From Methanolobus mangrovi (GTDB lineage Archaea; Halobacteriota; Methanosarcinia; Methanosarcinales; Methanosarcinaceae): 64,000 bases of DNA. The stretch lies in contig NZ_CP133594.1 in the NCBI RefSeq assembly GCF_031312535.1, positions 1,178,001 to 1,242,000 on the forward strand, read 5' to 3'. The notes under the pieces were generated by a model. It saw only the letters and a list, made by a program, of their open reading frames with translations. It was not told the DNA's origin and did not search any database. A program made the translations under genes and the position numbers. Positions within the stretch are counted from its first letter, which is position 1. Each line of letters opens with the position of its first letter. Shown one piece after another: positions 58,955-64,000 of this stretch.

Positions 58955-60016
58955 TTACAAGTTTGACATGTCAATTACATATCTATAGCGAGCTTCTTTA
59001 TTTACGACCTTCTCCCATACCTCATTGATCATTTCAGGTTCAATCATCTGAATTTGCGGATAGATCTTGTTTTCCGCACAATAATCAACTACTTCCTGAG
59101 TTTCCGGGATTCCTCCAATAAGTGATCCATTAAAGTTCACTCTGTTGAAGATCATATTGAAGTTGTTAATTGTGAGTTCTCCGCCAATTGGTTGCCCTAC
59201 CTGGGTGAAATATCCGTATGGCTTTACGCAGTCAATGTATGATGACATATCGTATGCATATGGAACTGTGGATATCATGTAATCCAGTTTACCCCTTAAT
59301 GGCTGCATGTCTTCTGGTGAATTAACAACAATGACTTCTTTTGCTCCGAATGCAAGACAATCTTCCTTTTTGCTTTCACTGGTTGTAAAGGCATAAACTT
59401 CAGCACCTTTTGATACTGCTAATTTAATAGCTACGTGTCCCAGTCCGCCAATTCCTACAACTCCTACTTTATCTCCTTTTTTGATACTAGCTTTCATTAA
59501 AGGTGAATAAGTAGTAATACCAGCACACAGTAATGGAGCAGCTTCCTCGAGTTTAATAGAATCAGGTATCTTTATTGCAAAATGCTCGGTGACAACAATA
59601 TTCTGGGAGTATCCTCCCTGACTTATACCTGTAGGTGATGATTCTTCCAGATAACCATATGTCATTATAGTTTCACCCTTGTCGCAATGATGTTCTTCAC
59701 CATTGTTACAGCTTTCACAGTCCATACAACTGTCAACCATGCACCCGACTCCTGCACGATCACCGACTTTGAATTTTGTAACATTCTTTCCAACAGCAGC
59801 GACAATACCTACAATTTCATGCCCAGGCACCTGTGGATATTGTTGTGGTCCCCAGTGTCCTTTGATCTGATGAATGTCAGAATGACAAACTCCACAGTAT
59901 TTAATGTCAATTAGAACGTCATTATCACCTACAGGTCTTCTTTCAAATGACCAGGAAGACAACTTTCCAGACTCGTCTTTTCCAGCATAACCTTTTGATT
60001 GAATATTTTCTGCCAT
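58955..60016 (-). CDS. Zinc-dependent alcohol dehydrogenase (YahK/cinnamyl-type)
   Basis: The 353-residue medium-chain dehydrogenase has catalytic zinc ligands in C-G-V-C-H-S-D and G-H-E-I-V-G-I-V. The structural zinc lobe is C-M-D-C-E-S-C-N-N-G-E-E-H-H-C, and the Rossmann motif is G-I-G-G-L-G-H-V-A. It resembles the YahK/CAD group, which reduces a broad range of aldehydes with NADPH. GGAG precedes the ATG. It leads the cluster dehydrogenase-flavodoxin-CMD protein, transcribed from the dyad-containing promoter at 60105-60208. Confidence 0.95.
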   Translation of the reverse strand: MAENIQSKGYAGKDESGKLSSWSFERRPVGDNDVLIDIKYCGVCHSDIHQIKGHWGPQQYPQVPGHEIVGIVAAVGKNVTKFKVGDRAGVGCMVDSCMDCESCNNGEEHHCDKGETIMTYGYLEESSPTGISQGGYSQNIVVTEHFAIKIPDSIKLEEAAPLLCAGITTYSPLMKASIKKGDKVGVVGIGGLGHVAIKLAVSKGAEVYAFTTSESKKEDCLAFGAKEVIVVNSPEDMQPLRGKLDYMISTVPYAYDMSSYIDCVKPYGYFTQVGQPIGGELTINNFNMIFNRVNFNGSLIGGIPETQEVVDYCAENKIYPQIQMIEPEMINEVWEKVVNKEARYRYVIDMSNL

Positions 60017-60104
60017 ATTTTAACTCCTCTATTTATTTTGTAATTTTAAACTGCATTTCCGATTCATACTTTTTTCAGAAAGTATCATCTGCTTACAATC
60101 GATG

Positions 60105-60208
60105 TGATTGAGTAATCAGTCATCATTTTGTGCGCAACACTGCGTGATCCACGCGACTCCGCGAGTGACTAATCAGTCATCTACGTGTTATGTTTACTAG
60201 TATATAAG
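60105..60208 (-). promoter_or_regulatory. Promoter with two 18-bp dyads, alcohol dehydrogenase gene
   Basis: Dyads TGATTGA-GTAA-TCAGTCA (60105-60122) and CGAGTGA-CTAA-TCAGTCA (60162-60179) are 57 bp apart. The TATA element CTTATATA (60201-60208, minus strand) predicts a start near 60178, inside the second dyad. Between them lies a further GCGTG/CACGC dyad (60142-60154). Both 18-mers are identical to those of the lipoprotein-cupin promoter. Confidence 0.75.
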
Positions 60209-60438
60209 GGTGAGCATATTGGATGCTTTGTCCAAAAATAGGGTATTTATTGGGCATTTCATGCTTTCTACTGCGTTAGAAAATGTTTTAAGAGGCGTAT
60301 TGAAATAGACTCAAAAATAAATTCAGTGGTTTTGCTTGGATAAGGGGGCCACTAATCCTTTATAGTAAGGTAATTATTATTCTTCTACAAAAAAGATAAC
60401 TCTAAACAAAATGATATTATAATGTATGGGGCTTTTTA
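60209..60438. other. Intergenic region with a repeat end
   Basis: This AT-rich spacer lies between the dehydrogenase promoter and the small membrane-protein gene. It contains ATTGGGCATTTCA at 60249-60261, a 13-base match to the end of the inverted-repeat element at 24815-24830. No second end is seen. The right part is AT-rich, probably the promoter of the small gene. Confidence 0.35.
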
Positions 60439-60684
60439 ATGAACATATATCGAACGAAAGAAAAAATTATGTATTTCACTCTAATCCTAATTGTATGTGC
60501 AGTGTTAGGATACTTATTTCATGATTTAACAACTGGAATACGTAGTGGAATTCTCATAGGAATTGGATTTGCTTTTATTGGCCCAATCGTTTTTAAGAAT
60601 ATACTTAAAAAAAATAAAGAAAGGATTGGTTATATGCTGATCTTTTCTAATATCTTATTTGGACAAAGCGCATATAGGAGATAA
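60439..60684 (+). CDS. Small membrane protein, unknown function
   Basis: This 81-residue product has two likely membrane helices (about 12-28 and 36-52) separated by a short charged turn and followed by a Lys-rich loop (K-N-I-L-K-K-N-K). There is no known domain. The ATG is preceded by GGGGC about 7 bases upstream, and the lone gene converges with the metallohydrolase gene. It could be a toxin-like or stress peptide, but nothing specific supports this. Confidence 0.5.
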   Translation: MNIYRTKEKIMYFTLILIVCAVLGYLFHDLTTGIRSGILIGIGFAFIGPIVFKNILKKNKERIGYMLIFSNILFGQSAYRR

Positions 60685-60788
60685 ATTGACTGTGAGTCTT
60701 AATTACAGTTCTTATTTTTTCCTGAATAATACGAGACACTTTTCACTCTCAGCTTACCGATATAATCAGATAAACTTTCATTTTCTTA

Positions 60789-61976
60789 TCAGAAATCCCA
60801 CCATGAAGTTGAAGACGTTTCCAGCTCTGAATCTAAAAAAACGGTCTCACCAATCATTGGAGCAATTATGTTCACTTCTCTTTCATTTGCTTCTTCAAGT
60901 ACCCTTTCTATTGGTTCATTCCAGGCATGATTAGCCAGTGTAAATGCTCCCCAATGCATCAGCATCATGGTCTCACCATTTACATCAAGATTGGCCTTTA
61001 CTGCCTGTTCCGGAACCATATGGATCTCAGCCCATCTCTGGTCATATTGAGCACCTTCCATCAGGGTGATATCAAAAGGCCCGTATTTGTTTCCAATTTC
61101 CTTAAAATGCGGACCATATCCTCCATCTCCGCTGGTATATACACGGGTTTTGCTTCCCAGAATGACCCATCCGCCCCATAGTGTGGTATCAATGCTAAAT
61201 GGATCTCTTCCAGAGCCATGTCTTGATGGTGTCAAAGCAACAGTCAAGTCCTGATACTCTATTTCTTCCCACCAGTTGAGTTCTGTGATCTTCTCTTCTG
61301 GAATTCCCCATCTGATCAGATGAGCACTACACCCAAGAGGAACAAAGAAATACGACACTTTGCTGTTTAGTTGCACAATGGATTGGTAGTCCATGTGATC
61401 GTAATGGTCATGTGAAATGAAAACTGCATCAATTGCTGGCATTTCATCAATGATATTCAACATGACATCTTCACCATATTCATATCTGTTAATTCCCACA
61501 AACGAAACCGGTGAAGCCACAGGACTCAACATAGGATCAAGCAATAGCTTTTTGTCATCAATACTAAGCAGGTAAGCAGAGTGTCCTAACCATGTCAAAC
61601 TATCGTTTTTATTGTTAATCTGGTCCCAGTCTATCGTAGAAACAGGGATTGGACTTGCAGGATCACGGTCTACAACTTCGGAAACAGAAAGATCATTTGA
61701 AGCTGAAGCATCTGATAAATCTACAAAAACACTGGTAGGTATTTCATTTACAAAACGTCCGTCAACATAGTTGCTTAATTGTTGATAGGCTTCTTTTTGT
61801 TCTGATGTCGGATCCCCACCGAAAGCTGGAGCTACATTCATGAACAATATAATGCCTGCACAAAATAGTATCATAAGCAGGAACGAATGTAACACAATCT
61901 TTTTTAGTTTGATCTTTTTTATCTTTTGAATCACAAGAACACCAATTTTTCTAACACCTTGCTTGTATAACTCCAC
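60789..61976 (-). CDS. MBL-fold metallohydrolase (UlaG/NAPE-PLD-like), membrane-anchored
   Basis: The 395-residue protein has an N-terminal membrane anchor or signal (about 28-50) and then a metallo-beta-lactamase fold. Key motifs are L-T-W-L-G-H-S-A-Y, F-I-S-H-D-H-Y-D-H-M-D near residue 198, R-H-G-S-G-R, and M-L-M-H-W-G-A-F near 345. It fits the UlaG/NAPE-PLD-like branch of phosphodiesterase or lactonase enzymes. The active site faces outside if the anchor is an N-in helix. It is third gene of the DUF362-permease-MBL operon and ends just before the convergent small membrane-protein gene. Confidence 0.88.
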   Translation of the reverse strand: MELYKQGVRKIGVLVIQKIKKIKLKKIVLHSFLLMILFCAGIILFMNVAPAFGGDPTSEQKEAYQQLSNYVDGRFVNEIPTSVFVDLSDASASNDLSVSEVVDRDPASPIPVSTIDWDQINNKNDSLTWLGHSAYLLSIDDKKLLLDPMLSPVASPVSFVGINRYEYGEDVMLNIIDEMPAIDAVFISHDHYDHMDYQSIVQLNSKVSYFFVPLGCSAHLIRWGIPEEKITELNWWEEIEYQDLTVALTPSRHGSGRDPFSIDTTLWGGWVILGSKTRVYTSGDGGYGPHFKEIGNKYGPFDITLMEGAQYDQRWAEIHMVPEQAVKANLDVNGETMMLMHWGAFTLANHAWNEPIERVLEEANEREVNIIAPMIGETVFLDSELETSSTSWWDF

Positions 61977-61985
61977 TATAAGATA

Positions 61986-62888
61986 TTACAGGGAGATATC
62001 TATAAAAATACCTGTTACGATAGCAAACAAAATTGTATATGCCAGATAGATACTGAATTGTCTTTTACCCAGGACAATTTTTACAGCACCAAGATTCGTT
62101 ATTTTTGTTGCAGGCCCGGTAATCATAAATGCTGCAGCGGCACCCAGACTCATACCATGTCGTAACCATTCCAGCAGTAAAGGAATGGTGCCTCCACCAC
62201 ATACGTATAAGGGAACACCTATGGTTGCTGCCAATAACACGCCAAATCCTTGCTGGTTTCCGAAAAGGCCGGCAAATGCATCAGGAGATATATAGCGTTG
62301 AAACATTGCTGAAAGCACGATACCAAGAAGAAAATACTTACCAGTTGCCTTGATATTTCTCCATACATTCTTTAACAGGCGCATTAGCATATTAGGGTCG
62401 GTATCCCTGCTTTCCGGCAATACAAGCGTTGAAAAATTAAAGAATCCCCTGTCCCGGAAAAATAACCTGACGCAGAGACCGGCCAGGATTCCACAAATAA
62501 TAGCTAAAACTAAACGTATGGAAAAAACGGTTGTGCCAAGAGCAGCGCTGTAAATGAGCAGTTGTGGATTCAGTAAAATAGAGCTCATCATAAACGCAGC
62601 AAGCCAGTCATCCCTCATTCCTTTTTCTGAGAATGAAGCTGCGATAGGGATGGTTCCATACATGCAAAGGGGAGAGGCGATTCCCAGCAAGCTTGCTGGA
62701 ATCACCCCGAATATTCCAAGACGCTTGTTCTGTATGGAAACAAACAGCCTGTGGATCTTCTCTTTGCCAAATACGGAAATTACTGAGCCCAGGAATATGC
62801 CAAAGACCCAGTATATAGCGATCTGATTGAACAGAACACTGGAATAATACCAGAGATATATGAACTCTCTCTGAAGTATATCAAGCAT
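61986..62888 (-). CDS. Permease of the DUF318/ArsP-like family
   Basis: The 300-residue protein has about eight hydrophobic segments. Two halves carry the family motif: A-S-P-L-C-M-Y-G-T-I-P in the first and Y-V-C-G-G-G-T-I-P-L-L in the second. Homologues include ArsP, which exports trivalent organoarsenicals through a Cys site, but most members have unknown substrates. The ATG at 62888 overlaps the end of the DUF362 gene by 8 bases, so translation is coupled; the MBL gene follows 10 bases after the stop. Confidence 0.9.
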   Translation of the reverse strand: MLDILQREFIYLWYYSSVLFNQIAIYWVFGIFLGSVISVFGKEKIHRLFVSIQNKRLGIFGVIPASLLGIASPLCMYGTIPIAASFSEKGMRDDWLAAFMMSSILLNPQLLIYSAALGTTVFSIRLVLAIICGILAGLCVRLFFRDRGFFNFSTLVLPESRDTDPNMLMRLLKNVWRNIKATGKYFLLGIVLSAMFQRYISPDAFAGLFGNQQGFGVLLAATIGVPLYVCGGGTIPLLLEWLRHGMSLGAAAAFMITGPATKITNLGAVKIVLGKRQFSIYLAYTILFAIVTGIFIDISL

Positions 62889-63933
62889 CCAGATTCACCA
62901 ATTCATATTCCTGACTGCCCAGACCTAGCCCGGCACCATAATCAAGGATATGTGTAGCATTTCTTGATTCCATGCGCTCGATAAGATCCTGTCCTTCAGG
63001 AGCTGCATAGATCTGATCAACACTTGCCTGATCTAATGCAATTGGGTCTAAAGAAGCCATAATTCCAATGTCAGCCATTGTTGGCTCAGAGGGACTGGAG
63101 TCACAATCACAATCCACAGATAATCTGTTCAGAACATTGATGTAGACCACATTGTCCCCTACTTCATTCATAAAAGCTCCATTTGCCTCTGCCATAGATT
63201 CTAAGAAATCATCCTGTTCCGCTAAATTTCCCCATAAACCACTAACTTCTTTACTCACTCCTGCTGTATGGACATACGATTTTCCATTAGCAGATGAAAT
63301 ACCAATTGCTACATTCTTCAGAGCACCGCCAAAGCCTCCCATAGCATGACCTTTAAAGTGGGAAAGAATAATCCATGAATCATAATTTTCAAAATGGGAA
63401 CCTACAATAAACTCATCAAGATGTTCTCCAACCGTAACAGGAAGAGATATCTCACCTTCTTCATCCATTATATCTGTTGGAGCTATCGCAGCAAAACCAT
63501 GATCGATCATAACCTGTTTGTGCATTAATGTTTCAGCGCGGCCGCCACCATAAGCAGTATTACATTCGACGATGGTACCATTAACTGACTGTACGAGATC
63601 TTTGATCAGATCGGGCTTAAGATAATTGTCACCGCCCGGCTCACCGGTACTGATCTTTACCGCTACATTTCCAGTAAGGTCACGGCCCATTGCATCGTAC
63701 ACTGCCATTAAACCTTCCGGACTTATGTCAGTGGCCATATAGACTTTAGGAATTTCAGTAATTGTGTTGTCTGGAACAGTTGTCTCCTGAGAATCTTCAT
63801 AGAGATTGTTGCTATCGACTTCGAGTGTTTTAGAATCAATTCCTGATGTGCTGTCAGCCGTGATACATCCTGCAATTAAGGAAAACATCAGGATCGAAAC
63901 CAGCAAAATAGTAACATGCTTTTTCATTTTCAT
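62881..63933 (-). CDS. DUF362 domain lipoprotein
   Basis: The 350-residue product has a lipoprotein signal (L-I-A-G-C at about residue 23) and then a DUF362 domain with K-I-S-T-G-E-P-G-G, V-E-C-N-T-A-Y-G-G-G-R, S-H-F-K-G-H-A-M-G-G-F-G-G-A-L-K-N, and D-P-I-A-L-D-Q-A-S-V-D. DUF362 proteins are often fused to ferredoxin domains; this one is not. Two cysteines in C-D-C-D (about 275) could bind metal or a cluster. GGAGAGG precedes the ATG. It opens the operon with an ArsP-like permease and an MBL hydrolase. Confidence 0.88.
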   Translation of the reverse strand: MKMKKHVTILLVSILMFSLIAGCITADSTSGIDSKTLEVDSNNLYEDSQETTVPDNTITEIPKVYMATDISPEGLMAVYDAMGRDLTGNVAVKISTGEPGGDNYLKPDLIKDLVQSVNGTIVECNTAYGGGRAETLMHKQVMIDHGFAAIAPTDIMDEEGEISLPVTVGEHLDEFIVGSHFENYDSWIILSHFKGHAMGGFGGALKNVAIGISSANGKSYVHTAGVSKEVSGLWGNLAEQDDFLESMAEANGAFMNEVGDNVVYINVLNRLSVDCDCDSSPSEPTMADIGIMASLDPIALDQASVDQIYAAPEGQDLIERMESRNATHILDYGAGLGLGSQEYELVNLDA

Positions 63934-64000
63934 TTCCTCTCCATTTTCGGTATATGATAATTTGCTACTTTTATTGTGAAAGTGGGTGTGGATTTTAAGT

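Overview
The window comes from a methanogenic archaeon of the Methanosarcinaceae, of the Methanolobus/Methanococcoides/Methanomethylovorans type. The evidence is a complete mcrBDCGA operon with the arginine methylase gene mmp10 divergent from it, archaeal genes (DNA polymerase D large subunit, a beta-CASP RNase, RIO2 kinase, Tsr3) and TATA-box promoters. The genus is inference only.

Layout. 0-6 kb: end of a PKD-domain surface protein, a small lipoprotein, HtpX protease, a DUF488 protein, AroA and a large hydantoinase/oxoprolinase. 6-14 kb: a radical SAM/SPASM enzyme directly after mcrA, then the mcr operon (minus strand, ended by a hairpin terminator), then mmp10 reading away. 14-18.4 kb: DNA polymerase II large subunit, a small secreted protein and a winged-helix regulator. 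18.6-24 kb: one rRNA operon on the minus strand in the order 16S, tRNA-Ala, 23S, tRNA-Cys, 5S, with visible processing stems and a strong TATA box. 24.4-25 kb: tRNA-Leu(CAA), a small inverted-repeat element and a partial copy of the tRNA-Leu 3' end, which look like integration scars. 25-46 kb: two-subunit fumarase; a type IV pilus/Tad-like export cassette (MinD-like ATPase, GspE-type ATPase, two membrane-platform proteins); Tsr3; a TIGR00725 protein; exonuclease III; a PerR-peroxiredoxin-ferritin stress cluster; topoisomerase I and a beta-CASP RNase; a TPR protein; MobA; a DUF460 protein; RIO2; LarC and LarB.

46-64 kb is an accessory redox/detoxification island: flavodoxin-like proteins, an Fe-S aldo/keto reductase, two MFS exporters, two cyclophilin-like proteins, a DUF3737 protein, a PadR regulator, cupins, an alpha/beta hydrolase, a carboxymuconolactone decarboxylase-like protein, a zinc alcohol dehydrogenase, and a DUF362-permease-metallohydrolase operon. 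Some genes are broken: a lipoprotein-cupin-hydrolase split by an in-frame TAA, and the tail of an acetyltransferase.

The strongest novelty candidate is regulatory. Four promoters in this island, spread over 12 kb, each carry a pair of 18-bp dyads of the form TGAnTGA-N4-TCAnTCA (eight sites). In every promoter one dyad sits about 26 bp downstream of the TATA centre, over the predicted transcription start. This suggests a coordinated, repressor-controlled regulon of aldehyde/quinone/electrophile-type enzymes. A PadR gene lies beside one dyad pair. A second candidate is the radical SAM/SPASM enzyme beside mcrA, a possible extra modifier of methyl-coenzyme M reductase.
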